From contig CAMYWZ010000003.1 of the NCBI GenBank assembly GCA_947302945.1, positions 1-18,756 of the forward strand: DNA of 18,756 nucleotides, given 5' to 3'. The notes below the pieces were generated by a model. That model had not been told where the DNA came from. It saw nothing but the letters and a program-made list of their open reading frames with translations, and did no database searches. Position 1 is the stretch's first letter; each line of letters begins with the position of its first letter. The position numbers were made by a program, and so were the translations under genes. This DNA is from an uncultured Bacillota bacterium (GTDB lineage: Bacteria; Bacillota; Clostridia; Peptostreptococcales; Anaerovoracaceae). Shown here piece after piece: positions 13,205 through 18,756 of the stretch.

Positions 13205-14113
13205 ATGGGTCAGAAAGTTAGTCCTCACGGACTGAGAGTAGGCGTCATCCAGGATTGGGATTCCAAGTGGTACGCCGGCAAGAAGAACTTCTCCGATTAT
13301 CTCGTAGAGGATAATAAGGTAAGAGAGTTCGTTAAGAAGGAGCTCTATAACGCAGGCGTTGCCAAAGTCGTTATCGAAAGAGCTGCCGAGAATCAGATGA
13401 GAGTCAACGTCCTCACCGCAAAGCCCGGTATGGTGATCGGCCGCGGCGGAGACGGCATAGACCAGGTAAAGACCAAGATCGAAAAGCTCACAGGCAAGAA
13501 GGTCTCCCTCAACATCGTAGAGGTAAGAAAGCCCGATTCCGACGCCCAGCTGACAGCTGAGAGCATCGCGCAGTCCCTGGAGAAGCGTGTCTCCTTCAGA
13601 AGAGCGATGAAGCAGGCCATCCAGAGAGCCATGAAGGCAGGCGCCAAGGGCATCAAGGTCGTCATCAGCGGACGTATAGGCGGCGCCGAGATCGCCAGAA
13701 GCGAAAAGTACGCAGAGGGCAACGTTCCTCTCCACACGCTCCGCGCAAACATCGACTATGGTTTTGCAGAAGCTGATACGCAGTACGGAAGAATAGGCGT
13801 CAAGGTCTGGGTCAACGACGGCCTGGTGCTTGACAAGGGTCTTGTCCCCGCCATCCCCGAGGAAAAGGAATCCAAGAGGGAAGGCCGCGACCGCAGAGGC
13901 AACCGCGACCGCAGGGGCGGCGAACGCCGCGAAAGGACCGGCGAGCGCAGAGAACGCAGCGACCGTGGTGACCGCAGAGACCGCCGCGGCGGCAAGTTCG
14001 ACGAGAAGCCCGCAAAGAGGCCCGAGAACCCCCGCAAGCGTCCTGTAAAACCGGCAGAACCAGAAGTTACCGAGGCTCCGGCTCAGGAAGCTGAGCAGAC
14101 TCCGGCAGAGTAG
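13205..14113 (+). CDS. rpsC: 30S ribosomal protein S3 with long charged C-terminal tail
   Basis: S3 forms part of the mRNA entry channel. The body (1-218) is normal: [21 protein letters not shown], the KH-domain GxxG in VIGRGGDG (77-84), [10 protein letters not shown] (157-166) and GRIGVKVWV. The protein is 302 residues, well beyond the usual 210-240. Residues about 219-263 are Arg/Asp/Gly/Glu-rich, with repeated RR and DRR units, and 264-302 turn into a Lys/Pro then Pro/Ala/Glu segment. The tail is in frame with no stop or shift and is disordered by appearance. GGAGG (13193-13197) precedes the ATG. Confidence 0.96.
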   Translation: MGQKVSPHGLRVGVIQDWDSKWYAGKKNFSDYLVEDNKVREFVKKELYNAGVAKVVIERAAENQMRVNVLTAKPGMVIGRGGDGIDQVKTKIEKLTGKKVSLNIVEVRKPDSDAQLTAESIAQSLEKRVSFRRAMKQAIQRAMKAGAKGIKVVISGRIGGAEIARSEKYAEGNVPLHTLRANIDYGFAEADTQYGRIGVKVWVNDGLVLDKGLVPAIPEEKESKREGRDRRGNRDRRGGERRERTGERRERSDRGDRRDRRGGKFDEKPAKRPENPRKRPVKPAEPEVTEAPAQEAEQTPAE

Positions 14114-14137
14114 TACGAGGAAAGGAGGAACTAAGCC

Positions 14138-14554
14138 ATGTTAATGCCTAAGCGCGTTAAATTCAGAAGAGTTCACAGAGGCAGAATGAAGGGCAAGGCT
14201 ACCAAGGGCAATACCGTCACCTACGGTGATTACGGTCTTGTGGCACTTGAGCCCGCATGGATAACAGCAAACCAGATCGAAGCTGCCCGTATCGCCATGA
14301 CTCGTTACATCAAAAGAGGCGGCAAGGTTTACATCAAGATCTTCCCGCACAAGTCGGTCACCAAGAAGCCCGCGGAAGTACGTATGGGTTCCGGAAAAGG
14401 TGCTCCTGACCACTGGGTAGCAGTAGTAAAACCCGGCAGGGTAATGTTCGAGATCCAGGGAGTTACAGAAGAACAGGCAAGAGAGGCCATCCGTCTCGCA
14501 GGCCACAAGCTCCCGATCAAGACGAAGTTCGTAGTAAAGGGCGGTGAAGCGTAA
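14138..14554 (+). CDS. rplP: 50S ribosomal protein L16
   Basis: The 138 residues are standard L16, starting [21 protein letters not shown]16 orders the A-site tRNA region of the 50S. Arg82 in KKPAEVRMG corresponds to the arginine that is hydroxylated in E. coli. AAAGGAGG (14121-14128) precedes the first of two possible ATGs, and the family N-terminus supports it. The stop overlaps the rpmC start by one base. Confidence 0.97.
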   Translation: MLMPKRVKFRRVHRGRMKGKATKGNTVTYGDYGLVALEPAWITANQIEAARIAMTRYIKRGGKVYIKIFPHKSVTKKPAEVRMGSGKGAPDHWVAVVKPGRVMFEIQGVTEEQAREAIRLAGHKLPIKTKFVVKGGEA

Positions 14555-14754
14555 TGAAAATCGAAAATATCAGAAAAATGAGCGCTTCCGAGCTTACAGC
14601 AGAAGAGCTCAGACTCAAGAAGGAACTCTTCAACCTCAGATTCCAGCACACCACCGGCCAGCTTGAAAACCCGGCCAAGATGAAGGAAGTCAAGAGGGAT
14701 ATCGCCAGAGTAAAGACCGTCATTCGTGAAAACGAACTGAAGGCGCAGGCTTGA
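14554..14754 (+). CDS. rpmC: 50S ribosomal protein L29
   Basis: The 66 residues form the two-helix L29, with [19 protein letters not shown] and [12 protein letters not shown]. It lies next to L23 at the tunnel exit. The ribosome-binding site (AAGGGCGG, 14537-14544) is weak and lies in the end of rplP. Translation probably depends on the 1-nt overlap. Confidence 0.95.
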   Translation: MKIENIRKMSASELTAEELRLKKELFNLRFQHTTGQLENPAKMKEVKRDIARVKTVIRENELKAQA

Positions 14755-14773
14755 TCGAAAGGAGGATGCACAA

Positions 14774-15034
14774 ATGTCTGAAGAAAGAAATCTCAGAAAG
14801 ACAAGGGTCGGCTTCGTAACAAGCGACAAGATGGACAAGACCATAGTCGTGGCAGTAGAAGAATCCCGCCGTCATGCTCTGTACGGTAAGTCTGAAAAGA
14901 TCACCAAGAAATTCAAGGCCCATGATGAGAACAACGAGTGCCGCGTAGGCGACAGAGTCGAGATCATGGAGACAAGGCCCCTCTCCAAGGACAAGAGATG
15001 GAGACTTGTCAGGATCGTAGAGAAGGCTAAGTAA
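14774..15034 (+). CDS. rpsQ: 30S ribosomal protein S17
   Basis: The 86 residues match S17, with [34 protein letters not shown] and [22 protein letters not shown]. It is a primary 16S rRNA binder in the 30S body. AAAGGAGG (14758-14765) lies 8 nt upstream. Confidence 0.97.
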   Translation: MSEERNLRKTRVGFVTSDKMDKTIVVAVEESRRHALYGKSEKITKKFKAHDENNECRVGDRVEIMETRPLSKDKRWRLVRIVEKAK

Positions 15035-15045
15035 GGAGGCACGGA

Positions 15046-15414
15046 ATGATCCAGAATGAAACCAGACTTAAGGTTGCTGACAATTCCGGTGCTAAGGAAT
15101 TGCTCTGCATCCGCATCCTTGGAGGCACAGGCCGCAAGTACGCCAACATCGGCGACGTAATCGTCTGCGCAGTCAAGGACGCTACTCCGGGCGGAGTAGT
15201 AAAGAAGGGCGACGTAGTCAAGGCCGTAATCGTAAGGTCTTCTACAGGCGCCAGAAGGCCGGACGGCAGCTATGTCAAGTTCGACCAGAACGCCGCAGTC
15301 ATCGTCAAGGACGACAAGACCCCGGTAGGAACACGTATCTTCGGACCGGTAGCCAGAGAGCTCCGTGACCGCGGATTCATGAAGATCGTATCCCTCGCTC
15401 CGGAAGTACTGTAA
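15046..15414 (+). CDS. rplN: 50S ribosomal protein L14
   Basis: The 122 residues are exactly the family length, from [18 protein letters not shown] to [14 protein letters not shown]14 forms an intersubunit bridge and is the target of the silencing factor RsfS. TAAGGAGG (15032-15039) overlaps the rpsQ stop region. In many genomes the spc operon begins here, but no promoter fits in the 11-nt gap. Confidence 0.98.
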   Translation: MIQNETRLKVADNSGAKELLCIRILGGTGRKYANIGDVIVCAVKDATPGGVVKKGDVVKAVIVRSSTGARRPDGSYVKFDQNAAVIVKDDKTPVGTRIFGPVARELRDRGFMKIVSLAPEVL

Positions 15415-15432
15415 GAAGGAGGACAAAAGTCA

Positions 15433-15738
15433 ATGAAGATCAAGAAGAACGACACTGTCCTCGTCATCACAGGCAAGGACAAGGGCAAGACAGGAAAGGT
15501 CCTCAGGGCCATCCCGTCCGAGAACAGAGTAGTAGTTGAGGGCGTCAACATCCAGACCAAGCACGAGAAGGCAAAGCAGGACATCCCCGCTCAGATCGTA
15601 AAGGTCGAAGGCCCCATCGACGCTTCCAACGTCATGTACTACGATAAGAAAGCCGGAAAAGGCACCCGCATCGGCTACAAGACCGAGAACGGAAAGAAAG
15701 TCAGAGTATCCAAGGCCAGCGGCCAGGTGATCGATTAA
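15433..15738 (+). CDS. rplX: 50S ribosomal protein L24
   Basis: The 101 residues contain the KOW motif ([18 protein letters not shown]) and [14 protein letters not shown], typical of L24, an early 50S assembly protein near the tunnel exit. AAGGAGG just after the rplN stop serves as its ribosome-binding site. Confidence 0.97.
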   Translation: MKIKKNDTVLVITGKDKGKTGKVLRAIPSENRVVVEGVNIQTKHEKAKQDIPAQIVKVEGPIDASNVMYYDKKAGKGTRIGYKTENGKKVRVSKASGQVID

Positions 15739-15755
15739 GAGGGAGGAAAACAACA

Positions 15756-16298
15756 GTGGCAGCAAGAATGAGAGAGCGCTACATGCAGGAAGTTTTCCCC
15801 GCACTGCAGGAAAAGTTCCACTACGCTAACGTTATGGAAGTCCCCAAGCTCGAGAAGATCACACTGAACATGGGTCTGGGAGACTGCAAGGACAACCCCA
15901 AGCTTCTGGAGATGGCAGTTAAGGAAATGGCTATAATAGCAGGCCAGGCCCCCGTTGTTACCAAGTCCAGAAAATCCATTGCAAACTTTAAGGTAAGAAG
16001 CGGCATGTCCGTAGGCTGCAAGGTCACCCTTCGCGGCGACAGGATGTACGAGTTTGCCGACAAGTTCTTCAACATCGCTCTCCCCCGTGTAAGGGACTTC
16101 AAGGGCGTAAGCAAGAACTCCTTCGACGGACGCGGAAACTACTCCATGGGCGTCAAGGAACAGCTCATATTCCCCGAGATCGTATACGATCAGGTAGAGA
16201 AGATCAGGGGCATGGACATCGTATTCACCACCACGGCTAAGACAGACGAAGAGGCAAAGGCTCTTCTGGAGCTTCTGGGAATGCCGTTCGAGAAGTAA
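15756..16298 (+). CDS. rplE: 50S ribosomal protein L5 (GTG start)
   Basis: The 180 residues are full-length L5, which binds 5S rRNA and bridges the 50S central protuberance to the 30S head. Landmarks are [33 protein letters not shown] and [17 protein letters not shown]. The start is GTG at 15756, 9 nt after GGGAGG (15741-15746). It gives an N-terminus ([12 protein letters not shown]) of family length. The next in-frame ATG (15768) would be too short and badly spaced. Confidence 0.96.
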   Translation: MAARMRERYMQEVFPALQEKFHYANVMEVPKLEKITLNMGLGDCKDNPKLLEMAVKEMAIIAGQAPVVTKSRKSIANFKVRSGMSVGCKVTLRGDRMYEFADKFFNIALPRVRDFKGVSKNSFDGRGNYSMGVKEQLIFPEIVYDQVEKIRGMDIVFTTTAKTDEEAKALLELLGMPFEK

Positions 16299-16308
16299 GG
16301 AGACAGCA

Positions 16309-16494
16309 ATGGCAAAGACATCTTTAAAAGTTAAGCAGGCAAGAAAGCCCAAGTTTTCGACTCAGGCTTACAGCCGCTGCAAGATCTGCGGCCGCCCGCA
16401 TGCTTATTTAAGAAAATACGGTATCTGCCGTATTTGCTTCAGAGAGCTGGCTTACAAGGGAGAGATCCCCGGCGTCAAGAAGGCCAGCTGGTAA
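16309..16494 (+). CDS. rpsN: 30S ribosomal protein S14, zinc-binding short form
   Basis: The 61 residues are the short S14 type with an intact zinc ribbon: Cys24-x2-Cys27 and Cys40-x2-Cys43. This form is usual in Firmicutes and implies zinc-dependent assembly. Some Firmicutes also carry a zinc-free paralogue elsewhere, which is not seen here. AAGGAG lies 6 nt before the ATG. Confidence 0.97.
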   Translation: MAKTSLKVKQARKPKFSTQAYSRCKICGRPHAYLRKYGICRICFRELAYKGEIPGVKKASW

Positions 16495-16515
16495 CGGAAG
16501 GAAGGAGGAAATATC

Positions 16516-16914
16516 ATGGCAATGACAGATCCTGTAGCAGATATGCTTACAAGAATCAGGAATGCCAACACCGCAGGACATGCGGACGTTGAGATTCCGG
16601 CATCCAAGATAAAAAAGAATATAGCCGAGATCCTTCTGAAGGAAGGTTATATCAAAGGATTCGAAATAGTCGAGACCGAACCTCAGAACATCATCAAGAT
16701 CCAGATGAAGTACGGTCCCGACAAGAAGAGAGTCATCAGCGGCATCAAGAGGATATCCAAGCCCGGCCTTAAGGTCTACGCCAAGAAGGACGAGGTCCCC
16801 AAGGTGCTCGGCGGACTCGGAATAGCCATCATCTCCACCTCGAACGGTCTTCTTACCGACAAGCAGGCCAGAGAGCTCGGAGTAGGCGGCGAAGTAGTCT
16901 GCATGGTTTGGTAA
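16516..16914 (+). CDS. rpsH: 30S ribosomal protein S8
   Basis: The 132 residues match S8, from [16 protein letters not shown] to [26 protein letters not shown]. It is a primary 16S rRNA binder. In E. coli it represses the spc operon translationally at rplE; no such site was identified here. GAAGGAGG (16501-16508) precedes the ATG. Confidence 0.98.
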   Translation: MAMTDPVADMLTRIRNANTAGHADVEIPASKIKKNIAEILLKEGYIKGFEIVETEPQNIIKIQMKYGPDKKRVISGIKRISKPGLKVYAKKDEVPKVLGGLGIAIISTSNGLLTDKQARELGVGGEVVCMVW

Positions 16915-16932
16915 TAAGGAGGTAAGAAACAA

Positions 16933-17472
16933 ATGTCCAGAATAGGAAAACTGCCTGTGACTGTTCCTGCCGGAGTAGAAGTGAACATCACCGATACCAA
17001 CCTTGTTACCGTGAAGGGTCCCAAGGGAACCCTTACCCAGCAGGTAAGCCCGGCTATCAAGATCGAAAAGAAAGACGGCAAGCTCGTTTTCACCAACGAG
17101 AGCAAGGCCAAGGGAGCTGACGCTCAGTACGGACTCGTAAGGTCTCTGGTCCACAACATGGTGGTCGGAGTCTCCGAAGGCTTCTCCAAGAAGCTCGAGA
17201 TCCAGGGCGTAGGCTACAAAGCCGAGAAGAAGGGCAAGGAACTTGTCATGCAGCTCGGTTATTCCCACCCCGTGGTCATGCCGGATCCCGAAGGGATCAC
17301 CACCGAAGTCCCCAGCGCTACCGAGATCATAGTCAAGGGCGCTGACAAGGCTCAGGTCGGCAACTACGCAGCCATCATCCGCGCCTGGAGAGCTCCCGAA
17401 CCCTACAAGGGCAAGGGCATCCGCTATTCCGGCGAGAACGTGCGCCGCAAAGAAGGCAAGACCGGTAAGTAA
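16933..17472 (+). CDS. rplF: 50S ribosomal protein L6
   Basis: The 179 residues match L6, with [36 protein letters not shown] and [21 protein letters not shown]. It lies near the factor-binding site of the 50S. TAAGGAGG (16915-16922) precedes the ATG by 10 nt. Confidence 0.98.
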   Translation: MSRIGKLPVTVPAGVEVNITDTNLVTVKGPKGTLTQQVSPAIKIEKKDGKLVFTNESKAKGADAQYGLVRSLVHNMVVGVSEGFSKKLEIQGVGYKAEKKGKELVMQLGYSHPVVMPDPEGITTEVPSATEIIVKGADKAQVGNYAAIIRAWRAPEPYKGKGIRYSGENVRRKEGKTGK

Positions 17473-17489
17473 CAGGAGGAATGATCGAT

Positions 17490-17855
17490 ATGGCAACTAA
17501 AAGCAGAAATGACAACCGCGTCGCAAGACACGAGAGAGTCAGAAAGAACGTATTCGGAACTCCTGAAGTGCCAAGGCTCTGTGTATTCAGAAGCACCAAG
17601 AACATCTACGCGCAGGTCATCGACGACGTAAACCACAGGACCCTCGCAGCAGCATCCACACTTGACAAGGATATCAAGGCAGAGGCTGCTTACGGCGGAA
17701 ACAAGGAAGCTGCAAAGCTCGTCGGCAAGAAGATAGGCAAGGCCGCAAAGGATGCAGGCATCGAGACCGTTTGCTTCGACAGAGGCGGATACCTCTATCA
17801 CGGCAGAGTAAAGGAACTGGCTGACGGCGCAAGAGAAGCCGGTCTGCAGTTCTAA
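17490..17855 (+). CDS. rplR: 50S ribosomal protein L18
   Basis: The 121 residues match L18, a 5S rRNA binder, with [34 protein letters not shown] and [17 protein letters not shown] shown here in part (key blocks [15 protein letters not shown] and [10 protein letters not shown]). Two ATGs compete. ATG 17481 lies only 1 nt after AGGAGG (17474-17479), too close to use. ATG 17490 is 10 nt away and gives the usual MATKSRN-type start, so it was chosen. Confidence 0.95.
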   Translation: MATKSRNDNRVARHERVRKNVFGTPEVPRLCVFRSTKNIYAQVIDDVNHRTLAAASTLDKDIKAEAAYGGNKEAAKLVGKKIGKAAKDAGIETVCFDRGGYLYHGRVKELADGAREAGLQF

Positions 17856-17870
17856 CAGGAGGGAGAAAAC

Positions 17871-18374
17871 ATGGCAAGAAACATAGATGCTTCCAAGCTC
17901 GACCTCAGTGAATCCATAATCAACATCAGAAGGGTCACCAAGGTAGTCAAGGGAGGAAAGAACTCCAGATTCAGCGTCACCGTAGTCGTCGGCGATAAGG
18001 ACGGCCACGTAGGTCTGGGCCTGGGCAAGTCCGTCGAGATCCCCGAGGCCGTCAGAAAGGCCAGCGACGACGCCAAGAAGTCTCTCATCACCGTTCCCAT
18101 GGTAGGGACCACGATCCCCCACAGGAGCCTGGGCGTGTTCGGAGCAGGCAAAGTGCTCCTCATGCCGGCTGCTCCCGGTACCGGCGTTATCGCCGGCGGC
18201 GCAGCAAGAACGGTCCTGGAATTCGCGGGCATCAAGGATATCAGAGCTAAGTCGCTCGGTTCCAGCAACGCGGGCAACGTAGCATACGCAACCATAGAAG
18301 GACTCAAAGAGCTTACGACTATCGAAGAAGTCGCCGCCCTCAGAGGTCTTTCAAAGGAAGAGATCTTAGGATAG
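17871..18374 (+). CDS. rpsE: 30S ribosomal protein S5
   Basis: The 167 residues match S5, with the dsRNA-binding-like N-terminal domain ([27 protein letters not shown]) and [20 protein letters not shown]5 lies at the mRNA entry and influences decoding accuracy. AGGAGGG before the ATG is the ribosome-binding site. The loop GGKNSRFSV differs slightly from the common GGRRFRF type, as in other Firmicute variants. Confidence 0.97.
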   Translation: MARNIDASKLDLSESIINIRRVTKVVKGGKNSRFSVTVVVGDKDGHVGLGLGKSVEIPEAVRKASDDAKKSLITVPMVGTTIPHRSLGVFGAGKVLLMPAAPGTGVIAGGAARTVLEFAGIKDIRAKSLGSSNAGNVAYATIEGLKELTTIEEVAALRGLSKEEILG

Positions 18375-18387
18375 GAGGAAGAGTGAG

Positions 18388-18576
18388 ATGGCAAAAGCTA
18401 AGAAGCTTAAGATAACGCTCATCAAGAGCACCATTGGTTCCACTCCTTATCAGAAGAAGGTCGTAGAAGCAATGGGTCTGAGGAAGATCCGTCAGAGCGT
18501 GGAGCTCGAAGATACGCCCGCAGCCCGCGGCGCCATCTTCAAGGTCTCTCACCTTCTGAAAGTTGAAGAGCTGTAA
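18388..18576 (+). CDS. rpmD: 50S ribosomal protein L30
   Basis: The 62 residues match L30, with [24 protein letters not shown] and [17 protein letters not shown] (18372-18378) overlaps the rpsE stop codon. L30 is absent from some bacterial lineages, so its presence is a mild lineage clue. Confidence 0.96.
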   Translation: MAKAKKLKITLIKSTIGSTPYQKKVVEAMGLRKIRQSVELEDTPAARGAIFKVSHLLKVEEL

Positions 18577-18589
18577 GGAGGAACGACTG

Positions 18590-18756
18590 ATGAAACTTCA
18601 CGAATTAAAGAAGCCGGAAGGCTCCACTCATAAGGAAAAGAGAGTCGGCAGAGGAAGCGGCAGCGGTCTTGGTACCACGTCCGGACGCGGCATGAACGGC
18701 CAGAACTCCAGAAGCGGCGGCGGCACACGCCTCGGTTTCGAAGGCGGCCAGATGCC
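18590..18756 (+). CDS. rplO: 50S ribosomal protein L15, N-terminal part (cut by window end)
   Basis: The first 55 residues are seen: [20 protein letters not shown], then the Gly/Ser-rich region [20 protein letters not shown] and the family-typical FEGGQMP. L15 binds late in 50S assembly. TAAGGAGG (18574-18581) overlaps the rpmD stop. The gene continues past the window, where secY would be expected next by conserved order. Confidence 0.96.
   Translation, partial: MKLHELKKPEGSTHKEKRVGRGSGSGLGTTSGRGMNGQNSRSGGGTRLGFEGGQM

Overview
The window comes from an anaerobic, fairly GC-rich Firmicute of clostridial type, probably from a gut or similar anoxic habitat. The support is: near-perfect AAGGAGG ribosome-binding sites before almost every gene, an Rnf ferredoxin:NAD+ oxidoreductase operon, a zinc-type S14 in the spc cluster, L30 present, and a GC-rich double-hairpin intergenic repeat of a style common in gut Firmicutes. 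Genus cannot be told from the sequence alone. LAYOUT. (1) 1-1741: the 3' end of a metallo-beta-lactamase-fold hydrolase, followed 10 nt later by a full-length class II CCA-adding tRNA nucleotidyltransferase with an HD domain. (2) 1742-1951: a regulatory gap with palindromes, a promoter and a leader RNA that can fold in mutually exclusive ways. (3) 1952-6448: a tightly coupled rnf operon in the order C-D-E-A-B, ended by a strong terminator. The gene for RnfG, the second covalent-FMN subunit, is absent from its usual place between rnfD and rnfE. (4) 6540-8301: a monocistronic gene for a membrane protein with about 290 residues of Ala/Glu/Pro/Lys-rich sequence, three membrane helices and a YdcF/DUF218 domain. 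(5) 8302-8468: a terminator shared by two convergent genes and a double-hairpin repeat. (6) 8469-9095, minus strand: an unrecognised multi-helix membrane protein. (7) 9096-9732: no confident gene, but stable hairpins, a strong promoter with A-tracts upstream, and a leader of about 300 nt. (8) 9733-18756: the S10-spc ribosomal protein operon in canonical order from rpsJ to rplO, which is cut by the window edge. HOW THE GENES WORK TOGETHER. The Rnf products form one membrane complex that passes electrons from reduced ferredoxin (RnfB) through a membrane-embedded Fe-S site (RnfA/RnfE) and flavin (RnfD) to NAD+ (RnfC) while moving Na+ or H+. The ribosomal genes form one long co-transcribed unit with gaps of 10-24 nt or 1-nt overlaps. 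The one exception is a 105-nt structured gap between rpsJ and rplC. Most of the window is conserved core genome. The points worth a second look are the missing rnfG, the switch-like rnfC leader, the long S10 leader, and altered residues in the loops of L22, L3 and L4 that line the ribosomal exit tunnel and peptidyl-transferase surroundings. I found no CRISPR array, tRNA, rRNA, insertion sequence or phage gene.
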